Notes under the pieces: model-generated
The model's input: only the letters and a program-made list of their open reading frames with translations
Database searches by the model: none
What the model was told of the DNA's origin: nothing
Shown here: in pieces, positions 42,610-51,040 of the stretch
Layout: the number at the start of each line of letters is the position of its first letter
Numbering within the stretch: position 1 is the stretch's first letter
Assembly (NCBI RefSeq): GCF_014205255.1
Contig: NZ_JACHNE010000001.1
Span: 4,030,001-4,094,000 of the forward strand
Direction: 5' to 3'
From: Streptomyces caelestis
GTDB lineage: Bacteria; Actinomycetota; Actinomycetes; Streptomycetales; Streptomycetaceae
DNA: 64,000 bases
Position numbers and translations under genes: made by a program

Positions 42610-42614
42610 GGTGC
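42610..42614. repeat. right target-site duplication of the Tn7-like element (GGTGC)
   Basis: Identical to 25416-25420. Removing 25421-42614 restores a continuous intergenic sequence between the XRE gene promoter and the 42637 gene end. Confidence 0.88.
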
Positions 42615-42636
42615 GTCAGTCCGAATGACACCGCGG

Positions 42637-43302
42637 TCACACTGTCGCGCAGCGACTGCGAAGGACTTCCACACCGTCGCCTTCGAGTTCGTCGCAGTAC
42701 GTCGCTCGTCCGGTCATGGCCATCACCAGGGCCAAGGTGGGGCCGGACACGAGCGGTCCCGAACCGGTCGTGAAAGGGCCGTCATCCGCGACGAGCTTCA
42801 GCCCGTCGATGCGTCCCTTGGCAAGGACCACAAGGTCCGAACTCTGGTAGTACGCGGCCACCTGGGTGACGACCTCGCCCGGGTAGTCGCGGCGGATGCC
42901 CAGCGGACGCCGGATGTCTTCTCCGTGCACGATCGCCTCGCCCAGCATGGCTATGGCAGGCAAGGGAGGCTTGGTGGTGCTCGGGACGACGCGCCGGAAT
43001 CGCTCAAGGGTCTCGGCCGGGGTCGTGCCCAGCTGCCCGTACAGCCGCATGGCCACCTGCTTGTCGAAGTCGAACCGGCAACGGACCACCCCTGCCATCC
43101 AGCGCACGGCGTTGAGGCTCGCGCCCGCGGTGAGGTGCGCAAGCACCTCACGCACCGTCAGACCAGTGCACAACGAGGGCGTTTTCCACTGCTCGTCAGT
43201 CACGTCCGCGAGATCGACCGCCAACGCTGCTCGCTCAGCGCGGATCATGGGCCAGACCCCGGTCCTACGGCCGCGGGCCACTGTCACTGCCGGATCAGTC
43301 AT
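42637..43302 (-). CDS. maleylpyruvate-isomerase-family (mycothiol-dependent type) protein
   Basis: 221 residues. The N-terminal DinB-like bundle RAERAALAVDLADVTDEQWK, then SLCTGLTVREVLAHLTAGAS with the conserved W-x3-SLC and metal-site His pattern, and AIAMLGEAIVHGEDIRRPLG with a second His. These proteins belong to the mycothiol-dependent maleylpyruvate isomerase N-terminal (MDMPI_N) group. Substrate unknown. It reads towards the right end of the transposon. Confidence 0.85.
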   Translation of the reverse strand: MTDPAVTVARGRRTGVWPMIRAERAALAVDLADVTDEQWKTPSLCTGLTVREVLAHLTAGASLNAVRWMAGVVRCRFDFDKQVAMRLYGQLGTTPAETLERFRRVVPSTTKPPLPAIAMLGEAIVHGEDIRRPLGIRRDYPGEVVTQVAAYYQSSDLVVLAKGRIDGLKLVADDGPFTTGSGPLVSGPTLALVMAMTGRATYCDELEGDGVEVLRSRCATV

Positions 43303-43549
43303 ACGGGAGGATCTCCTGTCACGGGGGCGTACTCCGACGTCGCGCCCGGGCCGGTCCAGGCATCCGGCAAGGGCGTTCGTGAGGAAGACCGATACTCCGG
43401 AGCAAAGTCATCGTCCGCGAGCAGCTTTCCTCCGTGCGGCCCGCCACTGAGGCACATGACTCAGCCCGAGGCCCCCGGACTCATCTGCGACAGGACAGTT
43501 ACGCCAAGCGCCCCTTGCCGCGGCCCGCGCAGCGCTAGCGTGGGGGCCC

Positions 43550-44077
43550 ATGATCGTATGGATCAACGGCACCCACGGCGCGGGCAAGACGACGACCAGT
43601 GCACTCGTGCAGCAGCTGCTCCCGGACTCACGGGTGTTCGACGCCGAGAAGGTCGGCGAGACGCTCATGGACATCAGGCCGGGGCTGCCCGGGCCCGGGG
43701 TGGACAACTTCCAGCACTGGCCGCCGTGGCGGCCGCTCGTGGTCGAGACCGCCCGTCGCGTTCTCGACTACACCGGCGGCACTCTGGTGATGCCCATGAC
43801 GGTCCTGGTCGAGCAGTACTGGCGCGAGATCAGCGCAGGCCTCGCCGAGCACGCCATCCCGGTACGGCACTTCGTCCTCCACGCCGACCAGGACACCCTC
43901 CGCGGGCGCATCCTGGGGGACACCGTCCTCGGCCCCTCCTCGTTCCGTCTCCAGTACCTCGAGCCCTACGCCGAGGCGGCCCGCACCTGGCTGCACAGCG
44001 AGGCCGAGGTCGTCGACACCACGGACCTCACGCCTGCCCAGGCCGCCCTGCGGATCGCGGAGGCCGTCAAGAACTGA
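43550..44077 (+). CDS. TmrB-like P-loop NTP-binding protein
   Basis: 175 residues. Walker A at the very start, MIVWINGTHGAGKTTTSALV, then FDAEKVGETLMDI, LVMPMTVLVEQYWREISAGL, a kinase-like lid (HADQDTLRGRILGDTVLGPS) and a C-terminal VVDTTDLTPAQAALRIAEAV. This matches the small kinase-like ATPases related to TmrB, some of which give tunicamycin resistance. No biosynthetic cluster is adjacent. The 247-bp region before it is gene-free. Confidence 0.82.
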   Translation: MIVWINGTHGAGKTTTSALVQQLLPDSRVFDAEKVGETLMDIRPGLPGPGVDNFQHWPPWRPLVVETARRVLDYTGGTLVMPMTVLVEQYWREISAGLAEHAIPVRHFVLHADQDTLRGRILGDTVLGPSSFRLQYLEPYAEAARTWLHSEAEVVDTTDLTPAQAALRIAEAVKN

Positions 44078-44541
44078 GGTCCGCATGGTCGCGCCGCTGC
44101 TCGGCTGAAGGTCACCGGACCTCCGCGGCAAGCACCGTACGGCGGTCCGACCACGCGGGCTGACTCAGCAGGTGCCGGAACCGGGTGAACAAGGCGTATG
44201 CAGAAGGGATGCCCCGCCGGATCCGTGAGCACCCGCCACCTGGTCTCGTTCGGCTGCCGCTCCGGCCTGGCCGCTCCCAGCTCCAACAGCCGGGCCTCGG
44301 CCTCCTCCAGGTCCGCGACCCTGAAGCAGCAGTGCAGTTGCTGGGGCACGTCCTGGTCGGGCCAGCTGGGAGCCCGGTAGTCGTCGACCCGCTGGAAACC
44401 GAGGGAGATCCCGTCCCCACCGCCCAGAGAGGCGAATTCGGCGTTCGACCTCGGGTGCGGTGCGAGGCCGGTGGCCGCCTGGTAGAACGCCGCCGGCGCG
44501 AGCGGATCAGGGCAGTCCAGGGTTATCGCGCTCACCTTCAT
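43966..44541 (-). CDS. VOC-family (glyoxalase-like) protein with anomalous C-terminus
   Basis: A normal VOC domain of about 115 residues: MKVSAITLDCPDPLAPAAFY, GGGDGISLGFQRVDDYRAPS, RWRVLTDPAGHPFCIRLVHP. Related proteins stop soon after the PFC segment. Here the frame runs on for ~75 more residues (SARVVGPPYGACRGGPVTFS...) and overlaps the end of the opposite-strand TmrB-like gene by 112 bp, so a natural stop seems to have been lost, perhaps by a small indel near 44190. Substrate unknown. Start at the MKVS ATG; MALR four codons earlier is possible. Confidence 0.7.
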   Translation of the reverse strand: MKVSAITLDCPDPLAPAAFYQAATGLAPHPRSNAEFASLGGGDGISLGFQRVDDYRAPSWPDQDVPQQLHCCFRVADLEEAEARLLELGAARPERQPNETRWRVLTDPAGHPFCIRLVHPVPAPAESARVVGPPYGACRGGPVTFSRAAARPCGPQFLTASAIRRAAWAGVRSVVSTTSASLCSQVRAASA

Positions 44542-44658
44542 CCGTAGGGCCATGCCGCCTCCACGCCGGTCATCGGTGGACCTCGACGATCACCATAAAG
44601 TGACCGGCCCTCAAAACAGTTCGACGAGCCGGGCCCTGCGCGGCCATGATCCGCACTC

Positions 44659-45387
44659 GTGACGACTTCGCGGGAGTTCCTGGTCCGGGCCGCCGCCCGG
44701 AACAACGCCGAGTGGTGTGCTGCGATGTGCCGGGCGCATGGGGTGGCGGGTGCGTTCGGGGGCGAGGCGTGGGCCGCTGCGGGGCGGGCGCCGCTGTACT
44801 ACCCCGACGCCGTGACGCTGGAGCCGGGTGCCGACCCGGACGCGCTCGTGGCGCGGGTCGGCAGGGGCTCGCCCGGTGCCTCGGTCAAGGACAGCTTCGC
44901 CGACCTCGATCTGACCGGGGCCGGGTTCCGGGTGCTGTTCGAGGCGCAGTGGATCCACCGTCCGGCGGGTGCGGCCGCGCTCGCCCGCGCCCCGGAGCCG
45001 CCGGGCCTCACGTGGGACGTGGTGGGCGATCCGGAGACGCTGCGTGCCTGGGCACTGGCCTGGGACGGCGGCGCCGGGAACGCGGACCTGTTCCGGGACG
45101 GGCTGCTCGACGACCCGGAGACCTTCGTGATCGTGGGGCGGTCCGGTGACGGGCGAGTCGTCGCCGGAGCGGTGGCCGGCCGCAGCGAGCACGTGGTCGG
45201 CGTCTCGAACGTCTTCGGGCGGGACGGCGGGCCCGACGCCGCCTGGCCGCTCGTGCTGCACGCGCTCGATCGGCTCTTCCCCACCCTGCCCGTGGTCGGC
45301 TACGAGAGCGGCGAGGATCTCCAGACCGCCGTCCGGCACGGCTTCGAGCCGCTCGGCCCGTTGCGGGTGTGGCTGCACGGCGGGTAG
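44659..45387 (+). CDS. conserved hypothetical protein, probable GNAT fold
   Basis: 242 residues from GTG 44659 (TTSREFLVRAAARNNAEWCA). The second half resembles an acetyltransferase: WDVVGDPETLRAWALAWDGG, TFVIVGRSGDGRVVAGAVAG, VVGVSNVFGRDGGPDAAWPL and VGYESGEDLQTAVRHGFEPL. No clear Q/RxxGxG loop is seen, so the GNAT assignment is tentative. It stands alone; the converging methyltransferase is 21 bp beyond its stop. Confidence 0.7.
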   Translation: MTTSREFLVRAAARNNAEWCAAMCRAHGVAGAFGGEAWAAAGRAPLYYPDAVTLEPGADPDALVARVGRGSPGASVKDSFADLDLTGAGFRVLFEAQWIHRPAGAAALARAPEPPGLTWDVVGDPETLRAWALAWDGGAGNADLFRDGLLDDPETFVIVGRSGDGRVVAGAVAGRSEHVVGVSNVFGRDGGPDAAWPLVLHALDRLFPTLPVVGYESGEDLQTAVRHGFEPLGPLRVWLHGG

Positions 45388-45408
45388 CGGAGACGGGGCC
45401 CGGCTCTG

Positions 45409-46062
45409 CTACCGCGGTTTGTACGCCAGGAACGTGCCGATCTGCCTCTTCGTCCCCTCGTCCGGCTCCTGCACCACCCGCGTCGTGACGACCAGCCCGG
45501 CCCGGTGGAGCAGTTCCGCGATCCGGTCCGGCGGCAGCAGGTACGACTCGTAGGACACCGGATGGTCGCCGTAGGCGTGCGTCGGCCGCAGGTGCTCGCC
45601 GCTGCCCACCGGGCCGGCCAGCATCAGCCGGCCGCCGGGCGCGAGGGTGCGGTGGAACTCGGCGTACACGGTCGGCAGCCACTGCGGCGGGGTGTGGTGG
45701 GTGGCGTAGTACGCGAGGATGCCGCCGAGTTCGCCGCTGCCGATGTCCAGCGCGGTCATCGAGCCGACAGTGAAGCGCAGGTCCGGGTACGCGGCCCGGG
45801 CCAGCTCGACCATCTCCGGCGACACGTCCACGCCGAACACCGGCACCCCCAGGGCGGCCAGGTGTGCCGTCACCTTGCCCGGGCCGCAGCCCAGGTCGGC
45901 CACCGGCCCGGGGTGCGGCGGCCGTACGAGCTCGGCGAAGGCAGCCAGCATCGCGCGCGACACCGGGTCCAGGTCGGCCGGCTGCTTGACGAGTCGGGCG
46001 TAGTCGGCGGCGACGGCGTCGTAGGACTCTCGGACGGCGGTGAGGTGGGAGGGCTCGGTCAT
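45409..46062 (-). CDS. class I SAM-dependent methyltransferase
   Basis: 217 residues. Motif I PVADLGCGPGKVTAHLAALG, motif post-I VFGVDVSPEMVELARAAYPD, then LRFTVGSMTALDIGSGELGG and FHRTLAPGGRLMLAGPVGSG. The start VRESYDAVAADYARLVKQPA is typical of small-molecule methyltransferases. Substrate unknown. Confidence 0.88.
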   Translation of the reverse strand: MTEPSHLTAVRESYDAVAADYARLVKQPADLDPVSRAMLAAFAELVRPPHPGPVADLGCGPGKVTAHLAALGVPVFGVDVSPEMVELARAAYPDLRFTVGSMTALDIGSGELGGILAYYATHHTPPQWLPTVYAEFHRTLAPGGRLMLAGPVGSGEHLRPTHAYGDHPVSYESYLLPPDRIAELLHRAGLVVTTRVVQEPDEGTKRQIGTFLAYKPR

Positions 46063-46207
46063 GCCGCGAAGTTAGACGACAGCACTGACAGGGCCGGCGC
46101 GGCGAGCGCGTACACGCTGGTACGCCACCCCGTACGCCGACGTCAGTACGCCGGTTTGCTCCCGGTGTCAGACGCCTTCACCGCCCGCCTCCCGGCACGG
46201 TGGCAGC

Positions 46208-46383
46208 GTGAAGCAGAAGCCCGACACCCTTCCGAAACCCGGCCGCCCGGTGCGCCGGGCCGGTCGTCTCGCTGGCCGCGTACGTCTTCATGACGGTGAT
46301 CTCGTTCCTGAAGCCCTGGGGGCTGACCAGGCGGGGCAGACGGCTGCGGGCGCCGGCCCGGCGTGCTCCGCAAGACGCCTAAG
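46208..46383 (+). pseudogene. frameshifted small membrane protein
   Basis: GTG AAG begins KQKPDTLPKPGRPVRRAG. The natural continuation is in the next frame, VSLAAYVFMTVISFLKPWGL then TRRGRRLRAPARRAPQDA and TAA at 46383. A one-base loss near 46262 would explain it. The intact protein would have ~58 residues with one membrane segment. It lies just before the TetR operator. Function unknown. Confidence 0.5.
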
Positions 46384-46392
46384 CCAGTCAGA

Positions 46393-46419
46393 TACTTGCC
46401 TAAAGATATTAGGCAGGTA
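46393..46419. promoter_or_regulatory. inverted repeat upstream of the TetR gene, probable operator
   Basis: TACTTGCCTAA (46393-46403) and TTAGGCAGGTA (46409-46419) form an 11-5-11 dyad with one mismatch. It is 33 bp before the TetR start codon and likely overlaps its promoter. Confidence 0.7.
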
Positions 46420-46451
46420 CACACTTCCTTCTGGCAGAAGGGAGTGGCTGT

Positions 46452-47039
46452 ATGGCACGCGTAGGACTGACACCGGAACGCCTGACCCAGGCAGGTGCCG
46501 AACTGGCCGACGAGGTCGGCTTCGAGCAGGTGACCGTCTCGGCGCTCGCCCGCCGGTTCGACGTCAAGGTCGCGTCCCTGTACTCGCACGTGAAGAACTC
46601 CCAGGACCTCAGGACCCGGATCGCCCTGCTCGCGCTCGCGGAACTCGCCGACCGGGCCGCCGACGCCCTGGCCGGGCGGGCCGGGAAGGAAGCCCTGGCC
46701 GCGCTCGCGAACGTCTACCGCGACTACGCCCGGGAGCACCCGGGCCGTTACGCCGCGGCCCAGCTGCGGCTGGACTCTGAGACTGCGGCCGCGAGCGCCG
46801 GCGTCCGGCACGCGCAGATGACCCGGGCGCTGCTGCGCGGCTACGACCTGCCGGAACCGGACCAGACCCACGCGGTCCGGCTGCTGGGCAGCGTCTTCCA
46901 CGGGTACGTGAGCCTGGAGATGGGCGGCGGGTTCAGCCACAGCGCTCCCGACACCGACGACACCTGGGCCCGGATCCTCGACGCCCTCGACACGCTGCTG
47001 CGGAACTGGCCCGCGCCCCCCACCGACTCCCGAGGCTGA
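46452..47039 (+). CDS. TetR-family regulator
   Basis: 195 residues. N-terminal HTH: RVGLTPERLTQAGAELADEV, GFEQVTVSALARRFDVKVAS, LYSHVKNSQDLRTRI. The C-terminal WHG-type ligand domain has VFHGYVSLEMGGGFS. GAAGGGAGTGGCTGT precedes the ATG. The SGNH hydrolase gene follows after 4 bp, so the pair is an operon, probably under the dyad at 46393-46419. Confidence 0.9.
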   Translation: MARVGLTPERLTQAGAELADEVGFEQVTVSALARRFDVKVASLYSHVKNSQDLRTRIALLALAELADRAADALAGRAGKEALAALANVYRDYAREHPGRYAAAQLRLDSETAAASAGVRHAQMTRALLRGYDLPEPDQTHAVRLLGSVFHGYVSLEMGGGFSHSAPDTDDTWARILDALDTLLRNWPAPPTDSRG

Positions 47040-47043
47040 CACC

Positions 47044-48225
47044 ATGCACACCGAGCACGACTGGATCACCACCCCCCTCACGGCGGACCTGCTGCGCGGC
47101 GCCCTCGACCTGGAGCGCACCGAACACGGGCTGCTCCCACACCGGCTGCCCGCCCGGGCCCGCGCGCAGAACACCAACGCCCAGCTGGCCATGGCCGAGG
47201 CCCAGCCGTCCGGCGTACGGCTGGCGTTCCGTACCGCCGCGACCGCCGTCGAGCTGGACACGCTGCGCACCAAGCGCGACTACGTCGGCGTCCCGCCGCG
47301 GCCGGACGGCCTGTACGACCTGCTCGTCGACGGGCGCCCGGCCGGCCAGGCCGCGGGGACGGGCGGCAACGTCCTCACGATCGACATGGCCACCTGGGAC
47401 GGCGAGGTCACGCCGGGCCCGGTCGGCACCGTCCGCTTCACCGGCCTGCCCGCGCGCGAGAAGGACGTCGAGATCTGGCTGCCGCACAACGAGACCACCG
47501 AGCTCGTCGCCCTGCGCACCGACGCGCCCGTGGCGCCCGTGCCGGACCGGGGCCGCCGGGTGTGGCTGCACCACGGCAGTTCGATCAGTCACGGCTCCGA
47601 CGCCGCGAGCCCCACGGCCATCTGGCCCGCGATCGCCGCGTCCCTGGGCGGTGTGGAACTGATCAACCTCGGTCTGGGCGGCAGCGCGATGCTCGACCCG
47701 TTCACCGCGCGTGCCATGCGGGACACCCCGGCCGACCTGATCAGCGTCAAGATCGGCATCAACATCGTCAATGGGGACGTGATGCGGCTGCGCGCCTTCG
47801 GTCCGGCCGTGCACGGTTTCCTCGACACGATCCGCGAGGGGCACCCCGACACCCCGCTGCTGGTCGTCTCCTCCGTCCACTGCGCCATCCACGAGGACAC
47901 GCCCGGCCCCACGGCCCCGGACCTCAGCGGGCTCGGCGAGGGCCGGTTGCGGTTCTCCGCCATGGGGGACCCGGCGGAGGTGGCCGCCGGGAAGCTGACG
48001 CTCACGGTCATCCGGGAGGAACTGTCCCGCATCGTGCGGCAGCGCGCCGCGGACGACCCGAACATCCACTACCTCGACGGCCTCGACCTCTACGGCGAGT
48101 CCGACGCGGCCGAACACCCTCTCCCCGACGAGGTCCACCCGGACGCGGCCACCCACCGCCACATCGGCGAACGCTTCCACGAGCTGGCCTTCACCGGGGG
48201 CGGCCCCTTCACCCCGGGCGCGTGA
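47044..48225 (+). CDS. SGNH/GDSL-family hydrolase
   Basis: 393 residues, no signal peptide. An N-terminal beta-sandwich (LRGALDLERTEHGLLPHRLP, VGVPPRPDGLYDLLVDGRPA) is joined to an SGNH domain: block I RRVWLHHGSSISHGSDAASP (GSS in place of GDS), block II INLGLGGSAMLDPFTARAMR, block III LISVKIGINIVNG, block V LPDEVHPDAATHRHIGERFH (Asp, His). It resembles CE2-type esterases. It is coupled to the TetR gene; substrate unknown. Confidence 0.85.
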   Translation: MHTEHDWITTPLTADLLRGALDLERTEHGLLPHRLPARARAQNTNAQLAMAEAQPSGVRLAFRTAATAVELDTLRTKRDYVGVPPRPDGLYDLLVDGRPAGQAAGTGGNVLTIDMATWDGEVTPGPVGTVRFTGLPAREKDVEIWLPHNETTELVALRTDAPVAPVPDRGRRVWLHHGSSISHGSDAASPTAIWPAIAASLGGVELINLGLGGSAMLDPFTARAMRDTPADLISVKIGINIVNGDVMRLRAFGPAVHGFLDTIREGHPDTPLLVVSSVHCAIHEDTPGPTAPDLSGLGEGRLRFSAMGDPAEVAAGKLTLTVIREELSRIVRQRAADDPNIHYLDGLDLYGESDAAEHPLPDEVHPDAATHRHIGERFHELAFTGGGPFTPGA

Positions 48226-48293
48226 CCGCGCGCGGCGGCGTCCACAGCCTGGGGACGCCGCCGCGACACCGGCCGGTCTCCGGAACACCCCGG

Positions 48294-50315
48294 CTAGAAC
48301 GGCAACGCCCTCGCCCGCACCACCTCCAGCCGTGACACCGCCCGCGTCAGTACGACGTACAGCCGGTGCAGCCCCCGTTCCTCCGCCTCGGCGATCGTCG
48401 CCGGTTCGACGGCCACGACGTGGTCGTACTCGAGGCCCTTGACGACGCTCGCCGGTACCAGGGACACCCGCGCGCCGAGTTCGTCCGGGCCCGCCGTCTC
48501 GATGCCGGCCGCGTCCAGGGCCGCCCGCATCCGGGATACGTCCGCGTCCGCCGCGACGATTCCGACCGAGCCCTCCCGCGCCAGTGCGTCCCGTACGGCC
48601 TCCACGACCGCCGCGGGGACGCCGTCCGGGGTCGTCACCCGCGTCCGCAGCTCGCCGTCCCCGCGCAGCGAGCGGGTCGCCGGTACGTCCACGTCCAGCC
48701 GCTCCAGCAGCCGGTTGGCGAGGCCGACGACCGCCCGTGGCACGCGGAAGCCGGTGGTCAGCTCGACCACGGCCGCGTCCGGTTTCCCGAGGTGTGCCAG
48801 GACCGTCCGCCAGGACCGTGCCGCCCACGGCGTCGTCCCCTGCGCGAGGTCGCCCAGTACCGTCAGCGAGCCGAAGCGCGCCCGGCGGGCGATGGCCCGG
48901 CACTCCATCGGGGACAGGTCCTGCGCCTCGTCGGCGACGACATGCCCGTAGCCCTCCGGGTGCTCGATCAGCCCGGCGACCTCGTCGAGGAGCACCAGGT
49001 CGGCGGCCGACCAGCGCGCGGACTTCCACGACCGGGGCGGCTTCCGCCACAGCAGCGCCCGCTGCTCGCGGGGGTCCAGCAGCCCGTCGGCGGCCTCCGC
49101 CAACACACCGGGATCGCTGAGGAGTTCGGCCACGACCTCCTCGGGCCGCACGCGAGGCCAGACGGCGTCGACGTACGCGGACAGCGGCCGCACCCGCTCG
49201 ACCCGGCGCACCCAGGCGTTGGACTGCGGCCCGGCCCGCCGCTCGGCCTGCTCGCGCACCGACCGCACGATCCGCGACCGCACCCGCTCCCGCCCGACCC
49301 CGTACGGCGGTTCCTCCTCCCGCACCCCGGCCACGATCCGCCCCAGCTCCGCCGCCGGCACCCGCCACCGGTACGCCCCGTCGGGCACGGCGAGTCCGTC
49401 ACCGTCACCGCCTTCGGCGCGCACGCGCGCGTACAGGGCCCGCCGCAGCACCTCGGCCATCCGGGCGTCGTGCTTGACGAGGGCGGCGGCCGGCTCGTCG
49501 CGGCCGCCGACCGGATGCCGTGCGATCTCCTCGGCCAGGGTCGACTGCCGCACACCGGTCTCGCCGAGCGAGGGCAGGACCTCCGCGATGTACGACAGGA
49601 AGGTGCGGTTGGGCCCGAGGATCAGCAGACCGCCGCGCCGGATGCGCTGCGGGTGCGTGTAGAGCAGGTACGCGGCCCGGTGCAGCCCGACGGCGGTCTT
49701 GCCGGTGCCGGGCGCCCCCTGCACGCACACCGACACCGCCAGGTCCCCGCGTACGAGGTCGTCCTGCTCGGGCTGGATGGTCGCGGCGATGTCCCGCATG
49801 GGCCCGACGCGGGGCCGCTCGATCTCCCGGGCGACGATCTCACTGGCCCGCGTCTCGCCCTCTCCCAGGTGCTCGTCCTCCAGGCCGGTGAGGTCGCCGG
49901 AGTCGCCCCTGCTGCCGGGCGCCCACCCGAACCGCCGGCGCACGGCGACGCCCTGGGGATCACGCGCGGACGCCTGGTAGAACGCCCGCGAGACGGGCGC
50001 GCGCCAGTCGACGACGAGAGGCGGTTCGGCCGGGTGCTCGGTGATCCGCAGCCGCCCGATGTGCAGCTCCCCCTGCTCCCCCTTCAGGGCCCCGAAGAAC
50101 AAGGGCCCCTCGGGCAGCTCCCGCAGCGCCTTGGCCCTGCTGCGCAGCTGGTATCCGAGGACTTCGGCGTCGGCACCGGACGCGGAGACGTCTTCGCCGA
50201 CGATGACCTGTTCACCGGCGCCCTCGACCATCGCGGCGAGGGCGTCCCGGCAGCGCTCGTGGTGGGCGCGTTCCCGGTCGAGGACGTGCTGAAGGGCAGG
50301 CTCGGTCGACGTCAT
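48294..50315 (-). CDS. HelD-family RNA-polymerase-associated SF1 ATPase
   Basis: 673 residues. N-terminal coiled-coil arm (LQHVLDRERAHHERCRDALA), then VDWRAPVSRAFYQASARDPQ, Walker A CVQGAPGTGKTAVGLHRAAY, GGLLILGPNRTFLSYIAEVL, Walker B YGHVVADEAQDLSPMECRAI, motif III LTVLGDLAQGTTPWAARSW, and the C-terminal helicase motifs GLEYDHVVAVEP and LYVVLTRAVSRLEVV. HelD/HelR proteins free stalled RNA polymerase, and some give rifamycin tolerance (family knowledge); the actinobacterial class is suggested by size. It follows a TetR gene on the same strand. Confidence 0.85.
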   Translation of the reverse strand: MTSTEPALQHVLDRERAHHERCRDALAAMVEGAGEQVIVGEDVSASGADAEVLGYQLRSRAKALRELPEGPLFFGALKGEQGELHIGRLRITEHPAEPPLVVDWRAPVSRAFYQASARDPQGVAVRRRFGWAPGSRGDSGDLTGLEDEHLGEGETRASEIVAREIERPRVGPMRDIAATIQPEQDDLVRGDLAVSVCVQGAPGTGKTAVGLHRAAYLLYTHPQRIRRGGLLILGPNRTFLSYIAEVLPSLGETGVRQSTLAEEIARHPVGGRDEPAAALVKHDARMAEVLRRALYARVRAEGGDGDGLAVPDGAYRWRVPAAELGRIVAGVREEEPPYGVGRERVRSRIVRSVREQAERRAGPQSNAWVRRVERVRPLSAYVDAVWPRVRPEEVVAELLSDPGVLAEAADGLLDPREQRALLWRKPPRSWKSARWSAADLVLLDEVAGLIEHPEGYGHVVADEAQDLSPMECRAIARRARFGSLTVLGDLAQGTTPWAARSWRTVLAHLGKPDAAVVELTTGFRVPRAVVGLANRLLERLDVDVPATRSLRGDGELRTRVTTPDGVPAAVVEAVRDALAREGSVGIVAADADVSRMRAALDAAGIETAGPDELGARVSLVPASVVKGLEYDHVVAVEPATIAEAEERGLHRLYVVLTRAVSRLEVVRARALPF

Positions 50316-50338
50316 TCCACCGAGCGTAACAAAAAGAG

Positions 50339-50366
50339 TTACCGAGTTAAATTTATTATCGAGTAT
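50339..50366. promoter_or_regulatory. AT-rich repeat between the TetR gene and helD
   Basis: TTACCGAGTTA (50339-50349) and TTATCGAGTAT (50356-50366) are direct copies 17 bp apart, agreeing at 9 of 11 positions, in a short A+T-rich spacer. TetR-like proteins often bind such TAACTCGGTAA-type sites. It probably controls helD and possibly the TetR gene itself. Confidence 0.5.
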
Positions 50367-51001
50367 CACGTGCGGTGCCGAGTGGCACCGCTCTCGCGGC
50401 CCGGCGACAGTCCGGCCGCCAGCCGGTCGAACGCCCGCTCCGCCGCCGCCACCGCATCCGCCCGTACGTCCGCCACCCGCTCCCCCGCCGCGATCCGCCG
50501 CCAGTTCTCCATCGCGAGGATCCGCCGCACGGCCATGATCTGCCCGGCCGCGAGCCGCGCGTCCAGATCACCCCCGAGCACCTCGGCGAGCGCGGCCTCG
50601 TCCCGCTCCTGATGCGTGTGCGCCCGGGCGACCAGGGAGGGCGTCCCGTAGAGCAGCCCGTGGAAGGCGAGCACCCGGGGATCGTCGTTCAGCCCGGTCA
50701 CGGGATCGGACCGCTCCAGCCCCTGAAGAAAGTGCCGCCGCAAGGCATCCACGGGCTCCCCCTCCGCCTCCGCCACCACCCGGGCGGCCTCCCCCTCGTG
50801 GTCGGCGATCCGGTACAGGACCAGATCCTCCTTCGCCGGGAAGTACCGGAACAGCGTCGGCTTGGAGATCTCGGCCGCCGCCGCCACCTCGGCGACGGAC
50901 ACCGCGTCGAACCCCCTCTCCAGGAAGAGCCGGATCGCGATGTCCGACACGACCTGGTACATCCGCTGCTTCTTGCGCTCACGCAGCCCGATCTCGCTCA
51001 T
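50366..51001 (-). CDS. TetR-family regulator upstream of helD
   Basis: 211 residues. HTH: IGLRERKKQRMYQVVSDIAI, RLFLERGFDAVSVAEVAAAA, EISKPTLFRYFPAKEDLVLY. The ligand domain is helical (LARFHGLL-like VLAFHGLLYGTPSLVARAHT) without a recognisable ligand signature. It lies 50 bp before helD on the same strand. Confidence 0.9.
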   Translation of the reverse strand: MSEIGLRERKKQRMYQVVSDIAIRLFLERGFDAVSVAEVAAAAEISKPTLFRYFPAKEDLVLYRIADHEGEAARVVAEAEGEPVDALRRHFLQGLERSDPVTGLNDDPRVLAFHGLLYGTPSLVARAHTHQERDEAALAEVLGGDLDARLAAGQIMAVRRILAMENWRRIAAGERVADVRADAVAAAERAFDRLAAGLSPGRESGATRHRT

Positions 51002-51040
51002 GCGGCGAGCCTACGCAGTACGGCGAGACGGGGGCCCGCG

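Noticed and set aside
46933..49368. 811-codon leftward frame over the SGNH gene and part of helD
   Set aside because: Gly/Arg/Ala low-complexity shadow overlapping two real genes.
48366..50612. 748-codon rightward frame over helD
   Set aside because: Antisense shadow of helD, Pro/Arg-rich without motifs.
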